A stretch of DNA of 64,000 nucleotides, from assembly GCF_016412875.1 (NCBI RefSeq), contig NZ_JAEKPD010000001.1, positions 310,001 through 374,000 of the forward strand, given 5' to 3'. A program made the position numbers and the translations under genes. Shown here in pieces: positions 8,498 to 17,672 of the stretch (position 1 is the first letter of the stretch; each line of letters starts with the position of its first letter). The stretch comes from Palleronia pontilimi (GTDB lineage: Bacteria > Pseudomonadota > Alphaproteobacteria > Rhodobacterales > Rhodobacteraceae). The notes under the pieces were generated by a model that saw only the letters and a list, made by a program, of their open reading frames with translations, had not been told where the DNA came from and did no database searches.

Positions 8498-10089
8498 CAG
8501 ATCATCTCCTGCGCTTTTTTCGCGCGCGCCTGCTTTTCCAGCTTCTTGAGGTTCTGCGCCCGGAAATCTTCGCGGATGTTCGGCTTGCCTTCCCAGACGC
8601 CCGCCGTGTCGCCACCGCCCACGCCCTCGAAGAACGCCTTCATCTTCGACATGCGGTCGCGGTTGCCCATGGCGGCGTTCACCACCTGCTGCAACGATCC
8701 GGCCCCGGCGGGGCCCATCAGCGGCCGCGCCGAGATCAGGTTGGTGAAGTAAAGCGACGGGATGCCCAGCTCCTTGCCCTTCTGGACGACGGGCGTGGTG
8801 CCGATGGCGAGGTCCGGCTTCACGGCCTCCATCGCCGCCAGGTCGTCTTCCAGCGACGCGCGGAATTTCACCTTCGCACCGTGGGCTTCCAGCCACTCGC
8901 GGTCGGCGGAACTTTGCAATGTCTTGGGGCAGGCGGTGCCCACGTAAGGCACCCGCGCGCCGCTTTCGATCAGCAGCCGCGCGACCAGCAACTCGCTGCC
9001 CTCGTAGCCCGACAGGGTGATGGTGCCGTCGATCCGGCTGCCCTGCAGCGCGGCCTTGATCGCGGGCAGGAAGGCGTTTTGCGCGGCGGCGACCTTGTCG
9101 GCGGCCAGCCCGAACGCGTCGCCGATCCCGGCCAGCCACGCGGCGGTGCCGTCATGGCCCACCGGCGCGCTGCCCACGATGGGACGGCCCGCGGCGGTGA
9201 ATTCGCGCATGGCGGCGGTATAGAACGGATGGATCGCGGCGACCGCGCCGCAATCGAGTGCGGCGTAAAGCTCGCGCCACTCGCGACAGGGCACCACCGG
9301 TCCGGCGGCCAGGCCCATGGGCGCCAGCATCGCGCCGATCATCATCGGATCGGCCGGGAACATCTCGCCCAGCAGGCTTACCGTGGGTCGATCGTCGCGC
9401 CCCGTGGCTGGCGCAGGCACCGGGCCCGCGGCCACCTCGGCCCGAGCGTAGTTCAGCATCGCACCCGCCAGAACGTCCTTGGCCTCGGCATGGGTGGGGA
9501 TGCCGAAGCCCGGCACGTCGATGCCGATGATCCGCACGCCGTTGATTTCCTTGGGCAGCAGCCGCAGCGGCACGCCCGACGCCGTCGGCACGCACAGGTT
9601 CGTCACAACGATCGCGTCGTAGCGGTCCGGATCGGCCATGTCGTGGACCGACTCCCGGATGTCCTCGAACAGCTTTCCGGTCACGAGGGACTCGGAGTTG
9701 AACGGCACGTAGCCCACCGACCGCCGCGCGCCGTAGAAATGGCTCACGAAGGTCAGCCCATAGACGCAACAGGCCGAGCCCGACAGGATCGTGCCAACGC
9801 GCCGCATCCGCAGGCCCACGCGCAGCGACCCGAAGGCGGGGCACATGCTTTGCGGCTTGTCGTGGGGGCCTTGCGGGTAGTCGGCGGCATAGCCGTCCAG
9901 CAATTCGCTTTGCCCCGCGGCTCGCGCGGCGGCTTCCATGGCGTCCGCGCCCGCGTGACAGCCGTGACCGTCTCCCGCCGACGGATCGACGGCCAGCTCC
10001 GGCGCGTCGCCGCGCGCGGGGCCCTCGATCACCTCGACCTCGTCCGATGGGTCATTTGTCACTTCGCGGTCCATGCTGCCTGTCTTCAT
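8497..10089 (-). CDS. bchY: Chlorophyllide a reductase subunit Y
   Basis: 530 residues. ATG at 10089 with GGAAAG just upstream, inside a GAGGTATTTCTGGAAAG element. Conserved cysteines appear in '[12 protein letters not shown]' and '[20 protein letters not shown]', the Fe-S binding region of the NifD/BchN/BchY family. It partners BchZ in the catalytic component of chlorophyllide a oxidoreductase. The acidic, variable N-terminal 70 residues are typical of the family. Confidence 0.97.
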   Translation of the reverse strand: MKTGSMDREVTNDPSDEVEVIEGPARGDAPELAVDPSAGDGHGCHAGADAMEAAARAAGQSELLDGYAADYPQGPHDKPQSMCPAFGSLRVGLRMRRVGTILSGSACCVYGLTFVSHFYGARRSVGYVPFNSESLVTGKLFEDIRESVHDMADPDRYDAIVVTNLCVPTASGVPLRLLPKEINGVRIIGIDVPGFGIPTHAEAKDVLAGAMLNYARAEVAAGPVPAPATGRDDRPTVSLLGEMFPADPMMIGAMLAPMGLAAGPVVPCREWRELYAALDCGAVAAIHPFYTAAMREFTAAGRPIVGSAPVGHDGTAAWLAGIGDAFGLAADKVAAAQNAFLPAIKAALQGSRIDGTITLSGYEGSELLVARLLIESGARVPYVGTACPKTLQSSADREWLEAHGAKVKFRASLEDDLAAMEAVKPDLAIGTTPVVQKGKELGIPSLYFTNLISARPLMGPAGAGSLQQVVNAAMGNRDRMSKMKAFFEGVGGGDTAGVWEGKPNIREDFRAQNLKKLEKQARAKKAQEMI

Positions 10090-10144
10090 CTTTCCAGAAA
10101 TACCTCGGGGGGTCCGGGGGGCTGGCCCCCCCGGCCGTCGGCCG
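10090..10144. repeat. bchX-bchY intergenic hairpin with AGGTATTT element
   Basis: On the minus strand a GC-rich hairpin (8-bp stem, 10114-10134) is followed by CCCCCCGAGGTATTTCTGGA and AAGATGAAG running into bchY. I recall similar GAGGTATTT-GGAAAGATGAAG strings as frequent intergenic repeats in Rhodobacterales, but this is from memory. It also supplies the ribosome site of bchY. A weaker relative (AAATACCT on plus) lies at 17638-17645. Confidence 0.5.
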
Positions 10145-11149
10145 TCACACGTCGTCGTAGATCACCTCGAGCGACGCCTTCGGCGTGCCCTTCTTGCCGC
10201 GCATGTCGACATCGGTCGCGGGCACCAGCACCACATCGCCGCCGGTGTCCTTGCTGTCGAAGAGCGCCAGAAGCTCGTCCTGGGTCAGCGGCGCGGGGCG
10301 CACGCCGGGGGCGAGGCCCACCGCTTCGCCCAGACCGGCGAACAGCGATCCCCAGTGCGATTCGGACGTGCCGACGATCTGGTAGTTGGCGGATTTCTTG
10401 CGCAGGTCGTCATCCTGCGGGATCGCGGCCAGCACGGGGATGTCCACGGCCTTGGCGAAGGCCTGCGCCTCGCCAGACCCGTCGTCCTTGTTGATGACCA
10501 GGCCCGCGACGCCCACGTTGCCGCCCAGTTTGCGGAAATACTCTACCGCCGAGCAGACGTTGTTGGCGACATAGAGGCTTTGCAAATCGTTCGACGCGAC
10601 CAGGATCACCTTCTGCGCCATGTCGCGCGCGATGGGCAGGCCGAAGCCGCCGCAGACCACGTCGCCCAGGAAATCCAGCAGGACGTAGTCGAAGTCCCAA
10701 TCGTGGAAGCCCAGCTTTTCCAGCAGCTCGAAGCCGTGGATGATGCCGCGCCCGCCACAGCCGCGGCCCACTTCCGGCCCGCCCAGCTCCATGGCGAACA
10801 CGCCGCCGCGCTTGAAACACACGTCGCCGATGGCGACTTCTTCGCCCGCCAGCTTCTTCTGGGTCGAGGTCTCGATGATCGTCGGGCACGCCTTGCCGCC
10901 GAACAGCAGCGACGTGGTGTCGGATTTCGGATCGCAGCCGATCAGCAGCACGCGCTTGCCCTGCTCGGCCATCATGTGGCTGAGATTGGCCAGCGTGAAG
11001 GACTTGCCGATCCCGCCCTTGCCGTAGATCGCGATAATCTGGGTCTTGGACGTGGGCTCGGCCTGCGGGACTTCCAGCGTCGGCTCGGCGGCCTCGGCCT
11101 TGAGGTCCGCGTCGTAGCGTTTCAGATTGGGGACTTCGTCGAGGCTCAT
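10145..11149 (-). CDS. bchX: Chlorophyllide a reductase iron protein
   Basis: 334 residues. A NifH/BchL-like ATPase: P-loop 'GKGGIGKS' at 43-50 and 4Fe-4S cysteines Cys131 (in 'GRGCGGRG') and Cys166 (in 'GDVVCGGFG'). About 35 N-terminal residues precede the fold, as in other BchX proteins. It passes electrons with ATP hydrolysis to BchYZ. Its ATG overlaps the bchC stop by four bases. Confidence 0.98.
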   Translation of the reverse strand: MSLDEVPNLKRYDADLKAEAAEPTLEVPQAEPTSKTQIIAIYGKGGIGKSFTLANLSHMMAEQGKRVLLIGCDPKSDTTSLLFGGKACPTIIETSTQKKLAGEEVAIGDVCFKRGGVFAMELGGPEVGRGCGGRGIIHGFELLEKLGFHDWDFDYVLLDFLGDVVCGGFGLPIARDMAQKVILVASNDLQSLYVANNVCSAVEYFRKLGGNVGVAGLVINKDDGSGEAQAFAKAVDIPVLAAIPQDDDLRKKSANYQIVGTSESHWGSLFAGLGEAVGLAPGVRPAPLTQDELLALFDSKDTGGDVVLVPATDVDMRGKKGTPKASLEVIYDDV

Positions 11150-12087
11150 GCCACGTCCTTCCAGTCGAGAATCATTTTCAGGCAGGCCGGATCGCTGAAC
11201 GCGGTTTCATAGGCCTGTTTTGCGTCTTTCGCCGACGCGCTGTGGGTCACGAGTCCGTCCAGCGACAAGGCGCCGGACGCGGTCATCTGGGTGGTCACCG
11301 CCATGTCGAGCGGCGTCCATTCCGCGGCGACCCGCAGCCGCGCTTCCTTCATGAAGGCGGGCGGATAGGCGAAGCTGATCGGGTCGGTATAGAAGCCGGC
11401 CAGCACGATCTCGCCGCCCTTGGCGATGCGCCCGATCAGCTGCGGCAGCAGCTCGGCGCGGCCGCTGGCGTCGAAAATGGTGGCGTAGTCGTGACGCGTG
11501 TCGTTGTCGGGGTGCAGAACCTCGTAGCCGCGCGCGCCCGTGCTGCGGTCGGGATCGATTTCCCAGACGGTCGGGCGACCGCCCGCGGCCACGGTCAGGC
11601 GCGCCAACAGACGGCCCAGGACACCGTGGCCCACGATCAGGTCGGGCAGCTCGGTGTGCAGCCCGGCCATGGCGTGGCGTGCGGTCGCGGCCAGCGCCAG
11701 CAGCGTGCCGGACGCGCCGAGGGCCGCATCGACCGGTGTCACGCGCTTGGCAGGGGTGACGATTCGCCGGGACGCGCCACCGAACAGGCCGCGCACGTCG
11801 CCGTAGCAATCGGCGCCGGGCACGAAGACATGGGTGCCGGGCTTCAGCTTGGCGCCCGGACGCGCTTCGACCACTTCGCCCAAGGATTCGTAGCCCGGAA
11901 CCAACGGGTACCCCATGCCCGGAAAGGGCGGCATTTCGCCCGTCCAGAACAGCTTTTCGGTGCCGGTCGATATGCCGGAATGGCTGATCTCGACAACGAC
12001 GTCCCCGTCCTGCGGATCGGCGATCGGAAGGGTTCCGATGTCCAGGGCGCGGGGCCCTTCAAGGATGATGGCAGCGGTATCTGGCAC
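11146..12087 (-). CDS. bchC: Bacteriochlorophyllide a dehydrogenase
   Basis: 313 residues, medium-chain dehydrogenase/reductase fold: an N-terminal GroES-like part with '[20 protein letters not shown]' and a Rossmann part with '[14 protein letters not shown]' (about 167-180). It oxidises the 3-hydroxyethyl group of the bacteriochlorin to the acetyl group of bacteriochlorophyll a. It is the first gene after a promoter with two PpsR boxes and leads bchXYZ-puf. Confidence 0.95.
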   Translation of the reverse strand: MPDTAAIILEGPRALDIGTLPIADPQDGDVVVEISHSGISTGTEKLFWTGEMPPFPGMGYPLVPGYESLGEVVEARPGAKLKPGTHVFVPGADCYGDVRGLFGGASRRIVTPAKRVTPVDAALGASGTLLALAATARHAMAGLHTELPDLIVGHGVLGRLLARLTVAAGGRPTVWEIDPDRSTGARGYEVLHPDNDTRHDYATIFDASGRAELLPQLIGRIAKGGEIVLAGFYTDPISFAYPPAFMKEARLRVAAEWTPLDMAVTTQMTASGALSLDGLVTHSASAKDAKQAYETAFSDPACLKMILDWKDVA

Positions 12088-12147
12088 GGTGGTTTGGGCT
12101 CTCCCGTTAGAGGGGCACGGTCGCTTGGTCCGACCTCGTCGCTAGAC

Positions 12148-12165
12148 TGTCAGTTTAACCTTACA
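12148..12165. promoter_or_regulatory. PpsR/CrtJ box 1 at bchC promoter
   Basis: TGT-N12-ACA (TGTCAGTTTAACCTTACA), an exact match to the redox/light repressor consensus. It covers the probable bchC -10 box (TAAACT on minus, 12157-12152). Confidence 0.85.
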
Positions 12166-12173
12166 CTTGGGCG

Positions 12174-12191
12174 TGTCAATCTATCACGACA
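12174..12191. promoter_or_regulatory. PpsR/CrtJ box 2 and -35 of bchC promoter
   Basis: TGTCAATCTATCACGACA matches TGT-N12-ACA, 8 bp from box 1. On the minus strand it ends in TTGACA (12179-12174), a perfect -35 hexamer placed 16 bp before the TAAACT -10. Paired PpsR boxes over a sigma-70 promoter are the known arrangement at Rhodobacter bchC. Confidence 0.87.
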
Positions 12192-12200
12192 GGTTCTGCA

Positions 12201-13331
12201 CTATGGTCGCGTGGCCAGCACCGTGCTGGTCACGAAAGGCCGTCGCGCGCGCGGCGTGGCGGGCTGGATGAAACCCGCCGCCTGGGCCAGTCCGGCGATC
12301 CTGTGCTGGGACCGCGCACGACCGGTGCGCATGGCCATGCAGTAGAGCGCGAAATAGACATCGCCCGCCCGGTGCGGTGCCTCTCCGCCGGTCATGGGCT
12401 CCGAGATGATCAGCCGTCCGCCCTTCGGCAGCGCGTCGAAGCATTTCGACAGGAGCTGCGCGACCTGGGCATCGTCGTGATCGTAGAGCACCCGAATCAG
12501 GGAAATGGCGTCGGCGCCGCCCGGCAGCGGATCGGTCTTGAAGCTGCCCTCGGCCAGCGTGATGCGGTCGGCAAGGCCCGCCTGGGCCAGTGCATCGCGG
12601 GCCGCGGGCATGACCTGGGGCAGATCGAACAGCGTCAGATCCAGGGCGGGCGCGGCGGCGGCCACTTGCGACAGGAAAACGCCGGTGCCACCGCCCACAT
12701 CCATCAGGTGGTCCACACGGCGCAGGTCGATCTGGTCCAGCGCATCCTGCGCCACAAGCCCCTGGCTGTCGGCCATCAGCTGCGAATAGCGCGCCGCTTC
12801 GTCCGGCGACGCACCCGTGCCCGCGCCGAAGACATAGGGCCAGAATCGGGCCAGCTCGGTTTCGGTATCCCCCCGGAAGAAGGCTACCGGATCCGACAGG
12901 TCGCGATACAGGATCTCGTGGTGGCGGATCATCTGCGGCAATCCCGGCACCCCCAGAAGGGCCGCGCCGCGGGTCGAGGTCTGGTAGCGACCGCCCTTCA
13001 GCCGCAGGAGGCCCAGCGCCACGCCCGCGCGCAGCAGGATCTCGGCACGGTCCTCGGGCATCGACAGGCGGGCCGCGATGGTGCGGGCGGGCAGCGCGTC
13101 GTCGCGCAGGAAGACCAGCAGATCGAGTTCGATCAGGGCGCGCAGCACCTGGCTATGGGCAAAACCGGCGACCAGGTCGAAGATCGCTTCGCCCTCGGCG
13201 CGGACATGGCGGCGGGTGAACGGAAAGCGCGCGGCCCAGCGCTGGAAGCCGGGCGACGCGGCGAGACGGTTCAGCCAGCCCTGCCCCCGACGGCCGCGCG
13301 GCGGGGGGCTGTCCATCGGAACGTCAGCCAT
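12201..13331 (-). CDS. crtF: Hydroxyneurosporene / demethylspheroidene O-methyltransferase
   Basis: 376 residues. The N-terminal dimerisation domain is followed by a SAM-binding Rossmann fold with 'DVGGGTGVFLSQ' (about 212-223) and 'LYDHDDAQVAQLLSKCFDAL', as in small-molecule O-methyltransferases. CrtF methylates the C-1 hydroxyl made by CrtC to give the methoxy end of spheroidene. ATG at 13331 is used; an ATG five codons later is possible. It follows crtE by 34 bases. Confidence 0.95.
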   Translation of the reverse strand: MADVPMDSPPPRGRRGQGWLNRLAASPGFQRWAARFPFTRRHVRAEGEAIFDLVAGFAHSQVLRALIELDLLVFLRDDALPARTIAARLSMPEDRAEILLRAGVALGLLRLKGGRYQTSTRGAALLGVPGLPQMIRHHEILYRDLSDPVAFFRGDTETELARFWPYVFGAGTGASPDEAARYSQLMADSQGLVAQDALDQIDLRRVDHLMDVGGGTGVFLSQVAAAAPALDLTLFDLPQVMPAARDALAQAGLADRITLAEGSFKTDPLPGGADAISLIRVLYDHDDAQVAQLLSKCFDALPKGGRLIISEPMTGGEAPHRAGDVYFALYCMAMRTGRARSQHRIAGLAQAAGFIQPATPRARRPFVTSTVLATRP

Positions 13332-13365
13332 CGGTCGGGAATGTGTGACGCAAGTTCCTCACCGC

Positions 13366-14235
13366 TCAGCGGGCGCGCGCGGTTTGGGTGAGCGGCGTCA
13401 GCCGCTCGGCGTATTGGCGCACCATCGCCGCCAGCGCTGCTTCGCCGGGACAGGACGGGATCGACGCGATCGCACCGCCCAGGATATCGGTCAGCCGCTT
13501 CACCGCGCCATCGACGCCCAGCTGCGCCACGGCGTTGGGACGGCCGTGCAAGCCGTCCTGCCCCGCGGGCTTGCCCAGCGCGTCTTCGTCCAGCAGCGCG
13601 TCGCGCAGATCGTCGGCGACCTGGAACGCTTCGCCGATGCGCGCGCCCAGCTCTTCCCAGGGCTCGGCATCCTGGCCTGCCGCAACCGCCCCCATCTGCG
13701 TGGCCGCGATGAACAGTGCGCCGGTCTTCGCGCGGTGATAGGCCGACAGGTCGATCTTCGGCTCGCTTTCCCATCCCTGCCCCGCGCAGATTCCGTGCGG
13801 CATGCCGGTTCGGGCAGCCAGGATGCGGATCAGCTCGACGGCGCGCATCGCGTCCTGCGGTGCTGCGCGGGCCAGCGTGTCGAATGCCATCACGATCAGG
13901 CTGTCACCGGCAAGGACCGCCAGAGGTTCGGAATAGGCACGATGGACCGACGGCTTGCCGCGCCGGATTTCGGCGTCGTCGAAACAGGGCAGATCGTCAT
14001 GGACCAGCGACGCGCAATGGATGAGCTCAAGCGCGGTCGCCGCGGCGTCGGTCAGGGCGGGACGGTCGTCGCCGCAGGCCAGCGCCACGCTGGTGCAGAT
14101 GGTGGGCCGGATCCGCGCGCCGCCAGGCGTGGTGGCATAATGCAGGGCGGCGGCCAGCTTGGCGGGCGCGATACCCCCCTGACCCTGGCGGATGGCGGCG
14201 GTGATGGCCGCTTCGATACGGGTGGTCAGCGGCAT
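13366..14235 (-). CDS. crtE: Geranylgeranyl diphosphate synthase
   Basis: 289 residues, polyprenyl synthetase. The first aspartate-rich motif is 'DDLPCFDD' (about 83-90) and the second is 'FQVADDLRD' (about 206-214). It condenses isopentenyl diphosphate to C20 geranylgeranyl diphosphate for phytoene and the phytyl tail. It is the promoter-proximal gene of the crtEF-bchCXYZ-puf superoperon and diverges from crtD across two PpsR boxes. Confidence 0.95.
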   Translation of the reverse strand: MPLTTRIEAAITAAIRQGQGGIAPAKLAAALHYATTPGGARIRPTICTSVALACGDDRPALTDAAATALELIHCASLVHDDLPCFDDAEIRRGKPSVHRAYSEPLAVLAGDSLIVMAFDTLARAAPQDAMRAVELIRILAARTGMPHGICAGQGWESEPKIDLSAYHRAKTGALFIAATQMGAVAAGQDAEPWEELGARIGEAFQVADDLRDALLDEDALGKPAGQDGLHGRPNAVAQLGVDGAVKRLTDILGGAIASIPSCPGEAALAAMVRQYAERLTPLTQTARAR

Positions 14236-14249
14236 GGATCCCTCGCGCT

Positions 14250-14267
14250 TGTCAGAAATAATCTACA
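14250..14267. promoter_or_regulatory. PpsR/CrtJ box 1, crtE-crtD intergenic
   Basis: TGTCAGAAATAATCTACA fits TGT-N12-ACA exactly. It lies 15 bases before the crtE start and can repress both divergent genes. Confidence 0.85.
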
Positions 14268-14273
14268 GTAATG

Positions 14274-14291
14274 TGTCAACTTATCTGGACA
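14274..14291. promoter_or_regulatory. PpsR/CrtJ box 2, crtE-crtD intergenic
   Basis: TGTCAACTTATCTGGACA fits TGT-N12-ACA, 6 bp from box 1. On the minus strand its end gives TTGACA, a -35-like hexamer for crtE. Confidence 0.85.
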
Positions 14292-14320
14292 CATTGCGCC
14301 GACCGAGTCAACAATCGCCC

Positions 14321-15877
14321 ATGGTGGACAACCAGATCATCGTGATCGGCGCGGGCGTCGGCGGATTGGCGGCGGCAATCCGGCTGGCCCATGCCGGCGC
14401 TCGGGTGTCCCTCTACGAATCCGCAAGCACCCCTGGCGGGAAAATGCGCTGCCTGCCCAGCGCGGCCGGACCGGTGGATGCCGGGCCGACGGTTCTGACC
14501 ATGCGCAGCGTGTCCGACGCCCTGTTCCGCGACGTGGACGCGCGGATGCAGGATTACGTCACGCTCGAGGCCGAGCCGCTTCTGGCGCGGCACTTCTGGC
14601 CCGACGGCAGCCGGTTGGACCTGTTCTCGGACCACGACGCCAGCGTCGATGCCGTGCGCGCCTTCGCGGGCGCGCGGGCGGCGCACGAGTTCACGCGATT
14701 CTCGGACCGGGCGCGCGCGCTTTTCGACGCCTTCGAGGCGCCGATGATGCAGTCCGTCGCGCCGACCCCGTGGGCCATGGCCAAGGTCGTGTTGCGCAAC
14801 CCGCGCCTGATCGCGTCGATGGCTCCGGGACGGACGCTGGCCGCGCAACTGGCGCGCGACTTCACCGATCCGCGCTTGCGCCAGCTCTTCGGTCGCTACG
14901 CCACCTATGTCGGCGGCTCGCCCTATGCGGCGCCCGCCTTGCTCGCGCTGATCTGGCGGGCCGAGGCGGCGGGCGTCTGGCGCGTGCAAGGCGGCATGCA
15001 TGCGCTGGCAGAAGGCCTGGCCAAGTTGGCCAAATCGAAGGATGTGGCCCTGCGTTACGACGCATCCGTGACCCGGATCGCCACGACCGGGGGCCGGGTC
15101 AGCGGTATCGAGCTGGCCGATGGCAGCCGGATCGCGGCCGATACGGTGGTGTTCAACGGTGATCCGCGCGCGCTGTCGCACGGTGTCCTGGGAACCGACA
15201 CGCTGGGCGCCGTGCCGCCGCAAGCGACCGAGCCGCGCAGCCTGTCCGCCGAGGTCTGGGCCTTCGCCGCGACACCCGATGGCGCGGACCTTGCGCATCA
15301 CAACGTGTTTTTCGGGCGCGACCCGACCACGGAGTTCATCCCGATCGCGCGCGGCGACGTGCCGGTTGATCCCACGATCTACGTCTGCGCACAGGATCGC
15401 GGGTCGGGACGCACGCCGCCCCAGACCGAGCGGTTCGAGATCATCGTCAACGCCTCCGCGGGCAGTGCCGAACAGGAGTTTCCCCCATGTCACCAAAGGA
15501 CGTTTCAGACCCTGGCCGATCGCGGCCTGAGCTTCACGCCGACGCCGGGACCGGACGCCCTGACGACGCCGCAGGGCTTCGATCGGCTGTTTCCGGCCAG
15601 CGCCGGTGCGCTGTACGGCCGATCCCCCGACGCGACGATGGCGGCCTTCGCGCGGCCGACGGCGCGCACGGCGGTGCCGGGCCTGTATCTGGCGGGGGGC
15701 GGGGCGCATCCGGGGGCGGGGGTGCCGATGGCGACGCTCTCCGGCCAGCACGCGGCCGCGACGATTCTGAGCGACCGAACTTCGACCTCACCGTCCCGCC
15801 GGACGGATATGCCTGGTGGTATGTCGACGGGATCAGCGACAATGGTCGGCACGCCGTCTCGGTCATCGGGTTCATAG
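14321..15877 (+). CDS. crtD: Methoxyneurosporene / hydroxyneurosporene dehydrogenase
   Basis: 518 residues from ATG at 14321; the frame is open upstream but enters the PpsR boxes. The FAD-binding dinucleotide motif is 'VIGAGVGGLAAAIRLAHAGA' (about 8-27) and the C-terminal CrtI-family signature is 'GLYLAGGGAHPGAGVPMATL' (about 456-475). It introduces the C-3,4 double bond in the spheroidene pathway. The natural fold ends near residue 487 ('HAAATILSD'). The last 30 or so residues, rich in Ser, Thr and Arg, overlap crtC in another frame and may be a by-product of the overlap. Confidence 0.93.
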   Translation: MVDNQIIVIGAGVGGLAAAIRLAHAGARVSLYESASTPGGKMRCLPSAAGPVDAGPTVLTMRSVSDALFRDVDARMQDYVTLEAEPLLARHFWPDGSRLDLFSDHDASVDAVRAFAGARAAHEFTRFSDRARALFDAFEAPMMQSVAPTPWAMAKVVLRNPRLIASMAPGRTLAAQLARDFTDPRLRQLFGRYATYVGGSPYAAPALLALIWRAEAAGVWRVQGGMHALAEGLAKLAKSKDVALRYDASVTRIATTGGRVSGIELADGSRIAADTVVFNGDPRALSHGVLGTDTLGAVPPQATEPRSLSAEVWAFAATPDGADLAHHNVFFGRDPTTEFIPIARGDVPVDPTIYVCAQDRGSGRTPPQTERFEIIVNASAGSAEQEFPPCHQRTFQTLADRGLSFTPTPGPDALTTPQGFDRLFPASAGALYGRSPDATMAAFARPTARTAVPGLYLAGGGAHPGAGVPMATLSGQHAAATILSDRTSTSPSRRTDMPGGMSTGSATMVGTPSRSSGS

Positions 15878-16698
15878 GGTCGGTCTTTTCGCCCTGGTAC
15901 CGCTGGTCCGGCCGCCGCGCGCCCGACAACCACGTCTGCATCAACGTGGCGACCTACGGCCCCGGCGGGCGCTTCACGATGACGGACCGGGGGCGCGACG
16001 CGCTCAGGCAAACGCCGTCGCAATTCACCGTGGGCCCGTCGTCCATGCGCTGGCAGGACGGCAAGCTGGTGATCCACGTGGACGAGGTGTCGTCGCTGCC
16101 GCTCGTCAGCCGCGTGCGCGGCACGATCACCCTGACGCCCGATGCGGTGACCGGGGTCGAGGTGGCGCTGACCCCCGATGGCGCCCATGTGTGGCGGCCC
16201 TTCGCCCCCTCCGCCCGGATCGACGTGGATCTGGGCCGTCGCGGACACTGGTCGGGTCACGGGTATTTCGACGCCAATTTCGGCACCCGCGCGCTCGAGG
16301 CCGATTTCAGCTACTGGACCTGGGGCCGCTACCCGCTAAAGGACGGCGCGGCGCTGTTCTACGATGCGGTGTTGCGGGATGGGTCCGGGACGGGCACGGC
16401 GCTGCGCATGGACGGCGACGGCCAGGTCGCGCCGATGCAGGCTCCGCCCAAGGCGCGGCTGAAGCGCTCGCTCTGGGCCGTGCGGCGCGAGACGCGGGCA
16501 GATGCGGGACACGCGCCGAAACAGGAAATGTCCATGCTGGACGCGCCGTTCTACACGCGAACGGCCGTGTCGACCCGGATCGAGGGCGAGCCGACGACCG
16601 GCGTCCACGAGGCGCTGGATCTCGACCGCTTCCGCGGCCCCTGGCTCATGCCCATGCTAGCGGTGCGGGTACCCAGGCGCCCCGGCTGGCGGTTCTAG
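15766..16698 (+). CDS. crtC: Hydroxyneurosporene synthase (carotenoid 1,2-hydratase), start anomalous
   Basis: About 310 residues of clear CrtC sequence begin at 15766 ('SERPNFDLTVPPDGYAWWYV') and run to TAG at 16698. Marks include 'GSVFSPWYRWSGRRAPDNH', 'HGYFDANFGTRALE' and 'LDAPFYTR'. CrtC hydrates the psi end to the 1-hydroxy carotenoid. The start is odd: this frame has no ATG, GTG or TTG between ATG 15487 and GTG 15946. Either translation starts at 15487 with a roughly 93-residue tail coded inside crtD, or a small indel at the crtD/crtC junction destroyed the true start or created a need for frameshifting. I give the homology-defined start. Confidence 0.85.
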   Translation, partial: SERPNFDLTVPPDGYAWWYVDGISDNGRHAVSVIGFIGSVFSPWYRWSGRRAPDNHVCINVATYGPGGRFTMTDRGRDALRQTPSQFTVGPSSMRWQDGKLVIHVDEVSSLPLVSRVRGTITLTPDAVTGVEVALTPDGAHVWRPFAPSARIDVDLGRRGHWSGHGYFDANFGTRALEADFSYWTWGRYPLKDGAALFYDAVLRDGSGTGTALRMDGDGQVAPMQAPPKARLKRSLWAVRRETRADAGHAPKQEMSMLDAPFYTRTAVSTRIEGEPTTGVHEALDLDRFRGPWLMPMLAVRVPRRPGWRF

Positions 16699-17162
16699 GT
16701 AACGATCGGGGTGTGACGGTTCAGCCGCCAGACCTCGAAATTCAGCGCCGCGGCGATGCTGACCCAGACCAGATAGGGTATGAACAGGATCCCGGCGATC
16801 AGGTTCAGCTGCCAGAACGCGATCGTGGTGGCCGCCACGGCCAGCCACAGGCAGATGATGACGACCATCGCGGCCTTCATCCGGTGCAGCCCGAAAAAGA
16901 CCGGGGTCCAGAGCGTGTTGAACGCGATCTGCACGGCGAAAAAGCCCATGGCGTAAGCGTTGCCGTCCTCCTGCGCAACGCGCGCCCCGGCATTGGCGAT
17001 GCACAGGTACAGCACCGTCCACGTCACCGGGAAGACCCAGTTGGGCGGGTTCCACGACGGCTTGGCCAGCGCGTCGTACCACTGGCCGGGTTGGAACATC
17101 GCGCCGGTCGCGGCGGAACCGCCACAGGCGGCCAGGAAGATCAGAAAAAGGGTCCAGTCCAT
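16695..17162 (-). CDS. tspO: TspO/MBR tryptophan-rich sensory protein
   Basis: 155 residues, five membrane helices, Trp- and Pro-rich with the family signature 'PSWNPPNWVFPVTWTVLYL' (about 35-53) and 'FNTLWTPVFFGLHR'. TspO binds tetrapyrroles in the outer membrane and tunes photosynthesis gene expression in R. sphaeroides. It converges on crtC with a 4-base overlap. In Rhodobacter it sits between crtB and crtC; here the crtB side is replaced by a 9-kb block. Confidence 0.95.
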   Translation of the reverse strand: MDWTLFLIFLAACGGSAATGAMFQPGQWYDALAKPSWNPPNWVFPVTWTVLYLCIANAGARVAQEDGNAYAMGFFAVQIAFNTLWTPVFFGLHRMKAAMVVIICLWLAVAATTIAFWQLNLIAGILFIPYLVWVSIAAALNFEVWRLNRHTPIVT

Positions 17163-17205
17163 GACGTTTGAGCTAGGCCGTCGGCGCCGCTTATCCAGAG
17201 CGGCG

Positions 17206-17526
17206 TCAGCGCAATCCGCGCCTGCGCTCGGACATCATGTTCAGGCGCATCTGGGTTTCAGACCAGGCGGACATGGCCGCGCGGCGCTCGTCCTCGGTGA
17301 CCGCTGCCGCGAGTGCTGCGCGCTGCTCGGCCGCGCGCTTGTAAAGCGTGACCTCGGGCGGCACGACGCCTTCGGACTTCATCATCTTCATCCCGGCCTC
17401 GTCCATGGGATCGAGCCCGGTCTGCTCGAGCGACAGCGGCTGGCATTCGCCCTTCAACCCGGACAGATCGCCCGCGTCGCGGGCGGCCTCGATCATACGT
17501 TCGGCGATGCGGGAAAGCCAGCTCAT
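17206..17526 (-). CDS. DUF1992 (DnaJC28-like) domain protein
   Basis: 106 residues. The N-terminus 'MSWLSRIAERMIEAARDAGD' plus 'LSGLKGECQPLSL' fits the DUF1992 domain (conserved '...ER+I++A..-G.F-.L.GKG.PL'). The second half is helical and rich in Arg and Met. The family is widespread in bacteria without a settled function. The intergenic spacer to the upstream channel gene (17527-17672) contains a weak AGGTATTT repeat copy. Confidence 0.75.
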   Translation of the reverse strand: MSWLSRIAERMIEAARDAGDLSGLKGECQPLSLEQTGLDPMDEAGMKMMKSEGVVPPEVTLYKRAAEQRAALAAAVTEDERRAAMSAWSETQMRLNMMSERRRGLR

Positions 17527-17672
17527 GCTTCACTTGTGCCGCGCCCGCGCACGCCGTGCAAGGCGTCCGGACGTCGCGCCGCGGGACTGGCGGGACGCTC
17601 GGAACATGGCGCCATCCCCTGCATCACTGGTCTGCAAATACCTGAGCGCAGCCGCGCCACTCGCGCGTGCCC

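Noticed and set aside
13078-14271. 397-codon plus-strand frame across crtF and crtE
   Set aside because: Antisense shadow of two well-identified minus-strand genes; no domain recognised.
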